From assembly GCA_002321895.1 (NCBI GenBank), contig DCMZ01000008.1:124001-188000 (forward strand): a stretch of DNA of 64,000 bases, in the 5' to 3' direction. The stretch's first letter is position 1, and the number at the start of each line of letters is the position of its first letter. This document shows, one piece after another, positions 7,871 through 16,382 of the stretch. A program made the position numbers and the translations under genes. The notes under the pieces were generated by a model, which did not search any database, had not been told where the DNA came from, and saw only the letters and a list, made by a program, of their open reading frames with translations. The stretch comes from Bdellovibrionaceae bacterium UBA1609. GTDB lineage: Bacteria; Bdellovibrionota; Bdellovibrionia; Bdellovibrionales; UBA1609.

Positions 7871-9974
7871 TCAAGTGGAAGTGACATACGATAACAAAAT
7901 TGTACGATTCTTTCTGTTAGCCACAATGATCTGGGCGGGAACGGCTTTTTTAGTCGGATTGATTGCCGCTCTACAATTGGCTTATTGGAAGTTTGGATTT
8001 GACCTGGAGTTTTTAGCATTTGGTCGAATTCGCCCTTTACATACAAATGCGGCGATTTTCGCCTTTGCCGGGAATGCCATTTTCGCGGGTATCTATCATT
8101 CTACGCAGAGGTTGTGTAAGACGAGGATGTTTAATGATCTTTTGAGTTGGGCTCATTTTTGGGGATGGCAGCTTATTATCGTATCGGCAGCAGTAACGCT
8201 TCCTCTTGGGTTTTCTACGGGAAAAGAGTACGCAGAACTCGAGTGGCCTATCGATATAGCGATCACCGTTGTATGGGTTATTTTCGCAGTTAACTTTTTT
8301 GGAACTTTATATAAGCGAAAAGAAAGACATATGTATGTGGCGATTTGGTTTTATATTGCCACGATTATTACTGTTGCTGTTCTACATATCGTTAACTCTT
8401 TGGCTATGCCTGTTGGAATTTTACAAAGTTACCCTGTATGGGCTGGAATTCAGGATGCATTGGTCCAATGGTGGTATGGACATAATGCAGTGGCCTTCTT
8501 TTTGACCACCCCGTTCTTGGGTTTAATGTATTATTACATTCCGAAAGCCTCTAATCGTCCAATATACAGTTATCGACTTTCTATCATTCACTTTTGGGCT
8601 CTTGTCTTTATTTATATCTGGGCGGGACCTCACCATTTACTCAACACTGCACTTCCTGACTGGGCACAGACATTGGGTATGGTATTTAGTGTTATGCTTT
8701 GGGCTCCATCCTGGGGTGGAATGATCAATGGATTGTTCACGCTAAAAGGAGCATGGCACCTCGTTCGTACAGAACCGACTATTAAGTTTATGGTGGCGGC
8801 TGTGACCTTTTATGGAATGAGTACATTCGAAGGACCTCTTCTCTCAATTAAATCGGTCAGTGCATTGGCACATTACACGGATTGGATTATTGGACACGTT
8901 CATGCTGGAGCTTTGGGATGGAACGGGTTTCTAACATTCGGTATGACCTATTTTCTTGTTCCAAAACTTTATAAGACAGAGCTCTATTCTAAGAAATTAG
9001 CCAATACGCATTTTTGGTGGGGATTGACGGGTATTGTCTTCTACTACATTTCCATGTGGGCAGCGGGTTTGACTCAAGGATTGATGTGGCGTCAGTTTGA
9101 CGAAAAGACTGGTCTGTTGGCCTATCCTGAGTTTATCGAGACTGTTTTGAGAATTGTTCCTCTATATTGGGTTCGAGCCATTTCAGGTCTGCTTTACATC
9201 GTTGGCTTTGGAATTATGGTTTACAACATCTATAAGACCATTAAATCTGCGAAAGAAGCTCCGGAAGATGAGACTGTTCTTGTTGTGGATCAAATGCAGA
9301 AAGAGTCCCACGACACTGGCCATAGAAAGCTAGAGGGTCTTGGATTTACTTTTACTGTTTTAACCACTGTGGCTGTTCTAGTGGGTTCTGTAATCGAAAT
9401 TTATCCTACATTGAATTTGGATAAGTACGTATCCAACGAGGAAGTTCCTCGACCTTACTCTCCTTTGGAGCAAGCGGGCCGAGACATCTATGTGAAAGAG
9501 GGATGTTATGTGTGTCATTCTCAGATGATTCGTAAGATGCCTTCCGATGTGGTTCGATTTGGTAAGCCTTCAACCATCGGTGAATCCATGTTTGATAGAC
9601 CCTTCCAATGGGGTTCCAAAAGAACAGGTCCTGACTTGGCTCGTGTTGGGCAAAAATATCCAGATCTTTGGCATTTTCGTCACATGATGAATCCGAGACT
9701 TGTAGTTACAAACTCAGTTATGCCGAACTATGTATGGTTGTTTGATAAAGACATCGACTACTATTCATTGCGTAGAAAACTATCGGTCATGCAGAAATTA
9801 GGAGTTCCTTATGAAGATGCCACTGTGGCAGAGGCGGATCGGCTGGCTTCAGAGGAAGCAGCTAAAATCGTAAAAGGCTTGCGTGAGCAAGGTGTAGAAG
9901 GTCCGATTGAGGATAAACAGATCATCGCATTGATCGCTTACCTTCAAGCTCTTGGACAAATGGGAGGTCAGTAA
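7863..9974 (+). CDS. ccoNO: cbb3 oxidase subunits I and II fused (CcoN-CcoO)
   Basis: One 703-residue reading frame carries two oxidase subunits. Residues 1 to about 470 are CcoN, the haem-copper catalytic subunit: many membrane helices, haem-ligand histidines in RPLHTNA, WWYGHNAV and the AGPHHLL region, and HVHAGALGWNG. After a short linker and a further membrane helix (about 500-520), the rest is CcoO with one haem c site (CYVCHS) and the usual region around VMPNY. The subunits are separate genes in proteobacteria such as Rhodobacter; the fusion is known from other phyla. No frameshift is involved. It starts within the end of ccoS, and its stop overlaps ccoQ. Confidence 0.96.
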   Translation: MSNQVEVTYDNKIVRFFLLATMIWAGTAFLVGLIAALQLAYWKFGFDLEFLAFGRIRPLHTNAAIFAFAGNAIFAGIYHSTQRLCKTRMFNDLLSWAHFWGWQLIIVSAAVTLPLGFSTGKEYAELEWPIDIAITVVWVIFAVNFFGTLYKRKERHMYVAIWFYIATIITVAVLHIVNSLAMPVGILQSYPVWAGIQDALVQWWYGHNAVAFFLTTPFLGLMYYYIPKASNRPIYSYRLSIIHFWALVFIYIWAGPHHLLNTALPDWAQTLGMVFSVMLWAPSWGGMINGLFTLKGAWHLVRTEPTIKFMVAAVTFYGMSTFEGPLLSIKSVSALAHYTDWIIGHVHAGALGWNGFLTFGMTYFLVPKLYKTELYSKKLANTHFWWGLTGIVFYYISMWAAGLTQGLMWRQFDEKTGLLAYPEFIETVLRIVPLYWVRAISGLLYIVGFGIMVYNIYKTIKSAKEAPEDETVLVVDQMQKESHDTGHRKLEGLGFTFTVLTTVAVLVGSVIEIYPTLNLDKYVSNEEVPRPYSPLEQAGRDIYVKEGCYVCHSQMIRKMPSDVVRFGKPSTIGESMFDRPFQWGSKRTGPDLARVGQKYPDLWHFRHMMNPRLVVTNSVMPNYVWLFDKDIDYYSLRRKLSVMQKLGVPYEDATVAEADRLASEEAAKIVKGLREQGVEGPIEDKQIIALIAYLQALGQMGGQ

Positions 9975-10147
9975 TGAAACAAATTGGATTGGCACATTTT
10001 ACTGATATTCACTTAACCATTATTGCACTTTTTATTTTTGTACTATTTTTTATTGGAACCACTTTTTATGTGTATTCAAAGAATCGTCGTGGTTTTTACG
10101 AGAAAATGTCCCGTTTGCCTTTGAGCCAAGGAGATGACAATGAGTGA
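9974..10147 (+). CDS. ccoQ: cbb3 oxidase small subunit CcoQ-like
   Basis: A 57-residue protein (start MKQIGLAHF) with one membrane helix (about residues 14-34) and a short cytosolic tail with YSKNRRGFYE. Size, one-helix layout and position between ccoO and ccoP identify it as CcoQ, the small subunit that stabilises the cbb3 complex; sequence conservation in this family is low, so context carries weight. Its ATG overlaps the ccoNO stop (TAATG) and its end overlaps the ccoP start by eight bases. Confidence 0.85.
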   Translation: MKQIGLAHFTDIHLTIIALFIFVLFFIGTTFYVYSKNRRGFYEKMSRLPLSQGDDNE

Positions 10148-10718
10148 TAAAGATAACAACGTAGATCCACTTTTAATTCAAGGTCACGACTATGATGGTA
10201 TTGAAGAGTTGGATAATCCCCTACCTCAGTGGTGGTTAGTGACCTTCCTTGGAACCATAGTTTTTGGTTTTTTATACTGGATCTACTATGAGCCATTAAG
10301 TGGTCCTACTTTAATGGAGGAGCTGAATGAAGATTTAGCTCGAATTGAGAAAATTCAAGAGAAGAATGAGGCTCAAGCGCCTAAGCTAGAAACAGTCAAC
10401 TTTGCGACATTAATAGATGATTCCGAAGCCATGGGCAGAGCGAAGGTTCATTTTGTTGCCAAATGTGCCACCTGCCATGGTCAGCAGATGCAGGGCCTGA
10501 TCGGACCAAACTTGGTGGATAAGTATTGGATTCATGGGAAGGGAACTCCTGAAGCCATGGTTGGGGTGATTAGAAATGGAGTTGTTGAAAAAGGAATGGT
10601 TCCTTGGAAGGGTGTTATTAAGGACAGTGAGATCAACGAAATAGTGGCTTACATTATTTCGAAAGAAGGAACTGAAGTTCCTAATCCAAAAGCGCCACAA
10701 GGAGATAAAGTTGACTAA
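10140..10718 (+). CDS. ccoP: cbb3 oxidase subunit III, monoheme CcoP
   Basis: The N-terminal part has the FixP_N pattern: DGIEELDNPLPQWW followed by one membrane helix (about residues 33-52). The periplasmic domain contains only one haem-binding motif (CATCHG, about residue 112), with a later MVPWKG methionine as likely axial ligand. The classic CcoP has two haem c groups and is about 290-300 residues; this one is 192, so one cytochrome domain is absent. ATG 10140 was chosen because AAGGAG at 10128-10133 is six bases upstream; ATG 10134 would be too close. It takes electrons from cytochrome c or a quinol-cytochrome partner and passes them to CcoO. Confidence 0.93.
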   Translation: MSDKDNNVDPLLIQGHDYDGIEELDNPLPQWWLVTFLGTIVFGFLYWIYYEPLSGPTLMEELNEDLARIEKIQEKNEAQAPKLETVNFATLIDDSEAMGRAKVHFVAKCATCHGQQMQGLIGPNLVDKYWIHGKGTPEAMVGVIRNGVVEKGMVPWKGVIKDSEINEIVAYIISKEGTEVPNPKAPQGDKVD

Positions 10719-12132
10719 CGATCATAAAGAGGGACAAGTCGGTCGTCCAGGTTCAATGGATGTTTCGGGTTCAAGGATATTTCAACACCCTTCTGCGGTG
10801 ACTGGATATTTTCGAATTCGCAGGGATATTGTCTATTCTGTTTTGATTGTTTTTTTTCTAGTTTTGCCATGGGTTAAAATTAACGGACAGCAGGCCGTAT
10901 TATTTAATTTGCCAGAACGGCAGTTTTCACTTTTCGGCTTGCACTTATGGGCTCATGATACACCACTCGTATTTTTTATCTTGGCCTTTTTGGTAATGGG
11001 TCTAGCGTTTGTTACTTCCATATGGGGTAGAGTTTGGTGTGGTTGGGCTTGTCCTCAGACTGTATTTATTGATGGGGTTTTCCGACGGATTGAAGCTTGG
11101 GTGGAGGGAAACCACCTGGCTCGAAGAAAGTTAGATAGCCAGCCGCTCAATGGTGAAAAGATAAAAAAGAGAACCATAAAATGGGTACTATTTTTTATTG
11201 TATCCTTTTTTATCAGCCATTCATTCGTAGCTTATTTTGTGGGAGCCGAGGCTGTCATCGAATACATACAGGGTTCTCCAAAAGACCATTGGGCCACTTT
11301 TCTATTCGTTATGGCATTAACGGCGTTAATTCTATTTGATTTTGGTTGGTTCCGGGAACAGTTTTGTATTGTTATGTGTCCGTATGGAAGATTTCAGTCT
11401 GTACTTATGGACCAGGGTTCATTGGCAGTGCTCTATGACGAGGAACGCGGTGAGCCTAGGGGCAAGAAGAATCGAGATTCCTCGACAGGTGATTGTATTG
11501 ATTGTGGAATTTGTGTTCGAGCATGCCCCACTGGTATAGACATTCGCAATGGTGTACAGATGGAATGTATAGCTTGCACCGCATGTATTGATGCTTGCGA
11601 TGAAGTTATGGAAAAAGTGAAAAAGCCTAAAGGGTTAATTCGTTATTCCTCAGAATTGGAGTTAAATCAAAAATCCAAATCACGACCTAAATCTTTTGGA
11701 AGAATTTTTGTTTATCTAACACTTTTGACCGCTTCTATTGTTGGTTTTGCTTATAACTTAACGGAACGGCATGATTTAGATGTGCAATTTATTAGATCCA
11801 TAGAAACCCCGTTTTCAGTAGTGGAAAGTGACAAAGGGGAATCAGAAGTCATTAATCATTTTAAAATTCACCTTCAAAATCAAACTTATGAGTTGTTGGT
11901 GGCTGATCTTGAGCTGACTTCTATGGTTAGGGGAGATGTCGTAAAGCCTGAGTTTCCTGTTCAAATTAATCCAGGATCTAAAGCTAAGTCTCAGTTTTTT
12001 GTACGCTTTGATCCAAAGGTTTTAGGAAAAAATGGGGGAGCCAAGGTGCCCATTTTGTTAAAATATAAAAAGAAAGGTCAGGTTGAGACCGTAGTAAAGG
12101 AGATTCAGCTCATTGGGCCACTTCAGCAGTGA
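10711..12132 (+). CDS. ccoG: cbb3 oxidase accessory ferredoxin CcoG
   Basis: A 473-residue membrane-bound polyferredoxin of the CcoG/RdxA/FixG family. Membrane helices near residues 40-60, 85-105, 150-175 and 190-210 surround a WGRVWCGWACPQT motif. Two ferredoxin-type clusters follow (CIDCGICVRACP and CIACTACIDACD), then one more helix and a C-terminal Ig-like domain. CcoG is a copper reductase acting in cbb3 assembly. The start is TTG at 10711, supported by AAGGAG at 10699-10704 six bases upstream and by overlap with the end of ccoP. No ccoH is found behind it, where it usually follows. Confidence 0.95.
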   Translation: MTNDHKEGQVGRPGSMDVSGSRIFQHPSAVTGYFRIRRDIVYSVLIVFFLVLPWVKINGQQAVLFNLPERQFSLFGLHLWAHDTPLVFFILAFLVMGLAFVTSIWGRVWCGWACPQTVFIDGVFRRIEAWVEGNHLARRKLDSQPLNGEKIKKRTIKWVLFFIVSFFISHSFVAYFVGAEAVIEYIQGSPKDHWATFLFVMALTALILFDFGWFREQFCIVMCPYGRFQSVLMDQGSLAVLYDEERGEPRGKKNRDSSTGDCIDCGICVRACPTGIDIRNGVQMECIACTACIDACDEVMEKVKKPKGLIRYSSELELNQKSKSRPKSFGRIFVYLTLLTASIVGFAYNLTERHDLDVQFIRSIETPFSVVESDKGESEVINHFKIHLQNQTYELLVADLELTSMVRGDVVKPEFPVQINPGSKAKSQFFVRFDPKVLGKNGGAKVPILLKYKKKGQVETVVKEIQLIGPLQQ

Positions 12133-12829
12133 TTGGTTTACACAGCCATTTGTTTTTAATTTAGAGGTAGTTCTGGTACTACTTGCCGGCAGTTTAGTAG
12201 GTGGCCTACATTGTGCTGGTATGTGCGGGCCATTGGCCTCTGTGAACCAATCAAAGTCTAATATTATTTTTTACCACATAGGTCGCTGGGTGAGCTATGC
12301 TTGCGCAGGTCTGACAATTGGTCTTCTTTCAAAATCCATTGGGCAGTACATTTCCAAAGAAATACAATTGGGCCTTCAAATAGTGGCTGTACTGGTAATG
12401 ATAGCTTTGGCTTTGAGTGTATTATTTCCCTCAAAAGTTAGATTAGGACTCAAAGGTAGAGCCCTGCAAAAGCTAAGTGGATTCGCTTTTCAGATAATGA
12501 ATCGGATACCTCTACCCAATAGCTTTCTTATGGGATTGTTCACAGCATTACTACCCTGTGGTTACCTTTATGGATTTCTAGGAGTTGTTTTTGCTACTCA
12601 ATCACCGGAAGTAGGTTTAGCTTTAATGACTCTATTTTGGATAGGAACAGTTCCAAGTCTTTTGGGAATTCAGGTGTTCTTAGGTATTAAAAAGCTACCA
12701 CGGGTTTGGGTAAGGACTGCAATCGCAGTAAGTTTGCTATTTTCTGCAACTCTGTTTGCCGGGAATGCTTGGAAGAGATTTGCTCATACTGAGATCCCTC
12801 ATCATCAAGAATCAAAATCTTGTCATTAG
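12113..12829 (+). CDS. SafE/UreH-like membrane protein of cbb3 cluster
   Basis: A 238-residue polytopic membrane protein with about six helices. The first helix contains GGLHCAGMCGP, the signature of the COG2836 branch of sulfite exporter TauE/SafE-like proteins that is often found in cco assembly clusters. A second conserved segment is LPCGYLYGFLG. A role in metal handling for oxidase assembly has been proposed for relatives, but transport substrate is not established; the paired Cys residues in the membrane would suit metal binding. TTG at 12113 has AAAGGAG at 12096-12102 and overlaps ccoG by 20 bases. The stop overlaps the convergent hydroxylase gene by four bases. Confidence 0.85.
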   Translation: MGHFSSDWFTQPFVFNLEVVLVLLAGSLVGGLHCAGMCGPLASVNQSKSNIIFYHIGRWVSYACAGLTIGLLSKSIGQYISKEIQLGLQIVAVLVMIALALSVLFPSKVRLGLKGRALQKLSGFAFQIMNRIPLPNSFLMGLFTALLPCGYLYGFLGVVFATQSPEVGLALMTLFWIGTVPSLLGIQVFLGIKKLPRVWVRTAIAVSLLFSATLFAGNAWKRFAHTEIPHHQESKSCH

Positions 12830-13647
12830 CGCTTGGGCATTTGACTGCGGGAGTTTTGAAAGGGATTTATCAGCATTTGATCCAGTCGATTATCTGATTT
12901 TTCGAGATATTCTTTGAGGCCTAATTGAATAGCGTCATTTTCAGTGTAGGTGACTTCGGAATAGGAATTAAAGATCCGATCCCAAATAGAAAGAAAAAAG
13001 CTAAAATTACTGTCTGTTTGCTTTGGAGTTTGGGAATGATGTATCCGATGCATATCTGGAGTGACGATAAGTTTTTTAATCCACCGATCCCATTTTTCAG
13101 ATAAAGCCATATTGGCATGATTAAAATTGGATGCTGTATTCAACAGGACTTCAAATAAGATGACGCCAGCAGGATGAACTCCTAGTGCAAGGACCAAGCT
13201 CATCTTGATGAGCATAGATAAAAGTATTTCTATGGAGTGAAATCGAGCACTTGAAGAGATGTCAATCTCCGGATCTATATGGTGGACTCTATGAAGGCGC
13301 CACAGCAGCGGAATTCGATGAAATAGTCTATGTTGCCAATAGATGCATAGGTCCAAAATTAGGACGCTCAAAAGTATATTGATTTCAGTGGGTAAATTGA
13401 AAAAGTGAAAAATACCCCAGTGATTTTGAAGAGCGAGGGTTCCTGAATAAACAGCAGCTCCAGGTATCAGAACTCGTAAGAGAAAAGCATTAATAACAAT
13501 AAGACTGAAGTTATTTATCCAGCGATATCCTTTTAATGGTTGAGATTTTCTACGAGGTTTAAGAATCTCAATCAATCCGAATAAAGTTAAACTTCCAAAA
13601 AAAGCAGTGAGGCGAAAGGCCTGTTCATTATCTATAATCCAGTTCAA
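12826..13647 (-). CDS. Sterol desaturase/fatty acid hydroxylase family protein
   Basis: A 273-residue membrane protein with three hydrophobic spans and the histidine clusters of the fatty acid hydroxylase superfamily: HRLFH, HRVHH and a late HRIHHSQ. These histidines bind the di-iron centre that uses oxygen to hydroxylate or desaturate lipids. The substrate cannot be told. Its start overlaps the sirtuin gene by four bases, so the two are coupled on the minus strand. Confidence 0.9.
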   Translation of the reverse strand: MNWIIDNEQAFRLTAFFGSLTLFGLIEILKPRRKSQPLKGYRWINNFSLIVINAFLLRVLIPGAAVYSGTLALQNHWGIFHFFNLPTEINILLSVLILDLCIYWQHRLFHRIPLLWRLHRVHHIDPEIDISSSARFHSIEILLSMLIKMSLVLALGVHPAGVILFEVLLNTASNFNHANMALSEKWDRWIKKLIVTPDMHRIHHSQTPKQTDSNFSFFLSIWDRIFNSYSEVTYTENDAIQLGLKEYLEKSDNRLDQMLINPFQNSRSQMPKR

Positions 13648-14363
13648 AGGAGTCCTCGCTGTTTCAGGAAATGGTCTACCCAGCCGGGCAAAGTTTCACC
13701 TGCTGGTCCTTCTATACTCTCATCAAATTCGATGCTGATAGGTGTATTTTCAGTGTTAAACTCAATGCATCTGGCACCACCCACATTTTTTGCTTCTCTC
13801 ACGAATTGTGCTGCGGGGTAAACCAGGCCAGAAGTGCCAATGGAAATAAATAGGTCCGATTCAGAGAGTTGGCTGTAGATGAGTTCCATATTAAAAGGGA
13901 TCTCTCCAAACCAAACTATATGAGGGCGCAAGAGTCCCTTCTCTTTACACTTAAAACAAACACTCTCGGTAGACAATGGGTCGTGCAAATCAAAAACTGA
14001 ATTACAGGCTTCACAGCGCCCTTTTAAAAGTTCGCCGTGCATGTGTACACAGGGCGTGCCAACTCGATCATGCAGGTCATCTACATTTTGCGTAACCAGA
14101 AAAAAACGATCAGGACCCAGTGCTTCGAAGAGTCTTTGAATAGCAGCGTGCGCTGGGTTTGGAGACACTTCATCTGAAATCAGTTGTGCTCTTCTTGCAT
14201 TGTAAAATCGATGAACGAGTTCGGGATTTTTTATAAAAGCATCATAGGTAGCTACTTCTTCGATAGAATGGTCTTCCCAGAGACCATTCTGATCTCGGAA
14301 TGTTCTGAGGCCTGATTCCGCAGATATTCCAGCGCCCGTAAGTATGACTACTTTTTCATTCAT
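13644..14363 (-). CDS. cobB: NAD-dependent protein deacylase (sirtuin, CobB class)
   Basis: A 239-residue sirtuin. NAD-binding motif GAGISAESG opens the protein, followed by TFRD, the TQNVDDLH catalytic region and the active-site His in VHMHGE. Four cysteines in two pairs (CEAC, CFKC) form the zinc site. The Tyr and Arg in FYNARR match the class III pattern that lets CobB/SIRT5 proteins remove succinyl or malonyl groups as well as acetyl. It acts on cytosolic proteins. It is followed by the hydroxylase gene with a four-base overlap; nothing suggests a shared pathway. Confidence 0.95.
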   Translation of the reverse strand: MNEKVVILTGAGISAESGLRTFRDQNGLWEDHSIEEVATYDAFIKNPELVHRFYNARRAQLISDEVSPNPAHAAIQRLFEALGPDRFFLVTQNVDDLHDRVGTPCVHMHGELLKGRCEACNSVFDLHDPLSTESVCFKCKEKGLLRPHIVWFGEIPFNMELIYSQLSESDLFISIGTSGLVYPAAQFVREAKNVGGARCIEFNTENTPISIEFDESIEGPAGETLPGWVDHFLKQRGLL

Positions 14364-14477
14364 ACTTTAAGAATACCAAATAAATTTAACATTTTCTCCA
14401 ATATTTATTTAGAAATTTCAGGCGGGATTAAAAGTCTAGAAAGGGAGTAAATAGCTTAGACTAACTTAATAGGGAAA

Positions 14478-14496
14478 GGGCCCCAGGTCGGGGCCC
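14478..14496 (-). terminator. GC-rich hairpin after hsp20
   Basis: A perfect 7-bp stem of G and C (14478-14484 with 14490-14496) with a five-base loop sits about 40 bases after the hsp20 stop on the minus strand. A short pyrimidine stretch follows on that strand, so it is probably the hsp20 terminator. Confidence 0.55.
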
Positions 14497-14534
14497 AATT
14501 TTAGGGTAGGGTAATTAGGGTGGGAAATTAGAAT

Positions 14535-15014
14535 TTATTTTTCTGTTCCACCAAGTAGTCGGTTAAAAAATCCATCCTTGTTTTTTTCAACTTTGATTTG
14601 TTTTGGTTGTTTAGCCTCTTCCTTGGGGATGTATAAACTTAAAACTCCATTTTCATAGTGCGCTTCAATACTTTCTGAGTTGACAGTATTTGGCAGACTC
14701 AATCTTCGTTCAAAGCGGCCATAGCTTCTTTCCCAACTGGTCAACTTTCCTTCGGATCGAGACTCTCTTTTCCTTTCACCAGCAATGGAAAGAATATTAT
14801 CTTCAATTTCCACTCGAATATCTTCTTCTTTCATTCCTGGTACATCTAAATGTAGAAGGAAATGGTCTTTGTCTTCTTCTATATCCAACTTAGGGGTAAA
14901 CCCAAAGCGTTCGCTGCTTGTTACTGGTTTTAGAAAGCCCTCAAAGACGCGATCAAAGTCGCTAAAAAAATCTGTATCTAGAGGGTGTTTTTTATAAGTT
15001 GTTAATCCTCTCAT
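14535..15014 (-). CDS. Small heat shock protein (Hsp20/alpha-crystallin)
   Basis: A 159-residue small heat shock chaperone. The alpha-crystallin domain covers about residues 40-135, with the conserved LDVPGMKEEDI, the GERKRE stretch, and the end-strand motif ENGVLSLYIPK. These proteins hold unfolding proteins in oligomers without ATP. The ribosome site is strong (GGAGGTGAGTT directly before ATG 15014), which fits high expression. I see no CIRCE element in the 5' region, so control is probably by another route. A single gene with its own terminator. Confidence 0.95.
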   Translation of the reverse strand: MRGLTTYKKHPLDTDFFSDFDRVFEGFLKPVTSSERFGFTPKLDIEEDKDHFLLHLDVPGMKEEDIRVEIEDNILSIAGERKRESRSEGKLTSWERSYGRFERRLSLPNTVNSESIEAHYENGVLSLYIPKEEAKQPKQIKVEKNKDGFFNRLLGGTEK

Positions 15015-15165
15015 AACTCACCTCCATTAAGAGTTATCCTTTACAACTTTAACTTGTGGTGAGTTTTGATTTCGTCAATATGGTTTTGAAAAAAAATAAA
15101 ATCTGAGGTCTTAAAATGATACGAGAAAAAAGATTATTTCGACATGTAATTATAAATATGAGTTT

Positions 15166-15249
15166 GGAAACAGCTTCGTCAAGGTAGGGGGTAAAAAAAA
15201 TTATACTGGAAACAGCTTCGTCAAGGTAGGGGGTAAAAAAAATTATACT
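15166..15249. repeat. Two exact tandem 42-bp repeats
   Basis: Units 15166-15207 and 15208-15249 read the same, head to tail. Each unit contains a poly-A stretch and the word TTCGTCAAGGTAGG. A third, partly matching half unit continues into the last codons of the Nudix gene (15250 onward), and the second copy overlaps that gene's stop codon. So the repeat appears to have grown from the 3' end of the gene. Confidence 0.9.
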
Positions 15250-15734
15250 GAAAACAGTTCGTCATTGAGATGGTGTTCACTGGGCAAAATTCTCTTGGTG
15301 AAAGCCCCTTGTGGGTTGTTAAGGTAAAGCTTAATGTATTCGCGGGTTAAAGGGCGGATACCAGTATCCTTTAGGGCTTCATTTATGCTCCAGAATTTCG
15401 CTTGCTGGAGCTCTTCCTCTGGCCAGCTCAATTCGCTTTGAGTTATGTCTTCAGTCAGCTGACCCAAATATATATAATAGATATTAGCTCTAAGGTCTTT
15501 GTTGATCCGATGTCTAATTCCAATGAGTCCAGAAATGTGAATGGAGGCACCCGTCTCCTCTTTAACCTCTCTAATCGCAGTTTGTTCAGGATGTTCTCCA
15601 GTCTCTACCATGCCACCAGGTAGAATCCATGAGCCTTTGTATTTTCCATAGTTAAGCTGCACTAAAAGTACAGACTGATCTTTTAGGATGAGAGCACCGG
15701 CACCTATCGAGCTCTGACTGTGATTATTATCCAT
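15243..15734 (-). CDS. Nudix hydrolase
   Basis: The Nudix box is complete: GGMVETGEHPEQTAIREVKEE-type spacing (G x5 E x7 REVxEE) near residues 40-60. Such enzymes cleave a nucleoside diphosphate linked to another group; the substrate is not clear. The protein is about 163 residues and cytosolic. ATG 15734 has AAAGAGA upstream; a longer GTG start at 15758 would overlap msrA by 13 bases. The 3' end runs into a 42-bp tandem repeat, so the stop codon lies within repeat sequence. It follows msrA closely and probably shares its transcript; both could serve oxidative-damage repair, but this is only inference. Confidence 0.9.
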   Translation of the reverse strand: MDNNHSQSSIGAGALILKDQSVLLVQLNYGKYKGSWILPGGMVETGEHPEQTAIREVKEETGASIHISGLIGIRHRINKDLRANIYYIYLGQLTEDITQSELSWPEEELQQAKFWSINEALKDTGIRPLTREYIKLYLNNPQGAFTKRILPSEHHLNDELFSV

Positions 15735-15745
15735 TTTGAATCTCT

Positions 15746-16207
15746 TTATATTCCACACGACCCGCCATTTTTTACAAAATACTTTTGATGGTATTCTTCG
15801 GCCGGATAGAATTTTCCAGCAGGAACCAGTTCCGTGACAATTTTACTATCTGTCCAATTTTGAGCTTCTTCTTTAGAGATTTCAGCCACTTTTCTTTGGT
15901 CTTCATCGCAATAAAAGATACCGCTTCTGTATTGAGTGCCAGCATCAGGACCTTGACGGTTCAGGGTCGTGGGGTCGTGCAGCTTCCAAAAATGTCTAAG
16001 AAGTTCTTCAAGTGTGATTGTTTTATTATCAAAAACCACTTTTACAGCTTCGGCATGTCCTGTGTCGTCGGCACAGACCTCTTTGTAGGTCGGGTTTTCG
16101 GTCCGACCATTCATATAACCAACTTCTGTTTGAGTGACGCCTGGGACTTGTGCCAACTTGTGTTCTACGCCCCAAAAGCATCCAGCTGCCAAATAAATCG
16201 TTTCCAT
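15746..16207 (-). CDS. msrA: Peptide methionine sulfoxide reductase A
   Basis: The catalytic motif GCFWGVE lies at the N-terminus (about residues 9-15), and GYMNG, NPTYKEVC and the HAEAV segment follow as in other MsrA proteins. It reduces the S form of methionine sulfoxide in proteins. At 153 residues it is a core-only MsrA, with no MsrB domain; msrB is a separate gene at 24825-25232. AAGGAG sits five bases before ATG 16207. It is divergent from sodB, with about 175 bases between, so both could share control by oxidative stress. Confidence 0.96.
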   Translation of the reverse strand: METIYLAAGCFWGVEHKLAQVPGVTQTEVGYMNGRTENPTYKEVCADDTGHAEAVKVVFDNKTITLEELLRHFWKLHDPTTLNRQGPDAGTQYRSGIFYCDEDQRKVAEISKEEAQNWTDSKIVTELVPAGKFYPAEEYHQKYFVKNGGSCGI

Positions 16208-16382
16208 AGAAGCTCCTTGTGCTTATGTATATCATCTATACTTCCATTGGCTAGAAAAGTTTCAGGGTAAGTTGAGAACGACTATCACGACATGGCACGT
16301 GGCAACTGGCGGGCAGAGGTAGACTTTAAATTGAATCTGGATAAAAATGGGTTCATCTCAAAACAAACTTTAGGAGAGATTT

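Noticed and set aside
15166..15249. CRISPR array
   Set aside because: Two head-to-tail units with no spacers and no cas genes are a tandem repeat, not a CRISPR array.
15785..16270. Plus-strand 161-codon frame opposite msrA
   Set aside because: The msrA motifs are on the other strand; this frame has no domain and no ribosome site.
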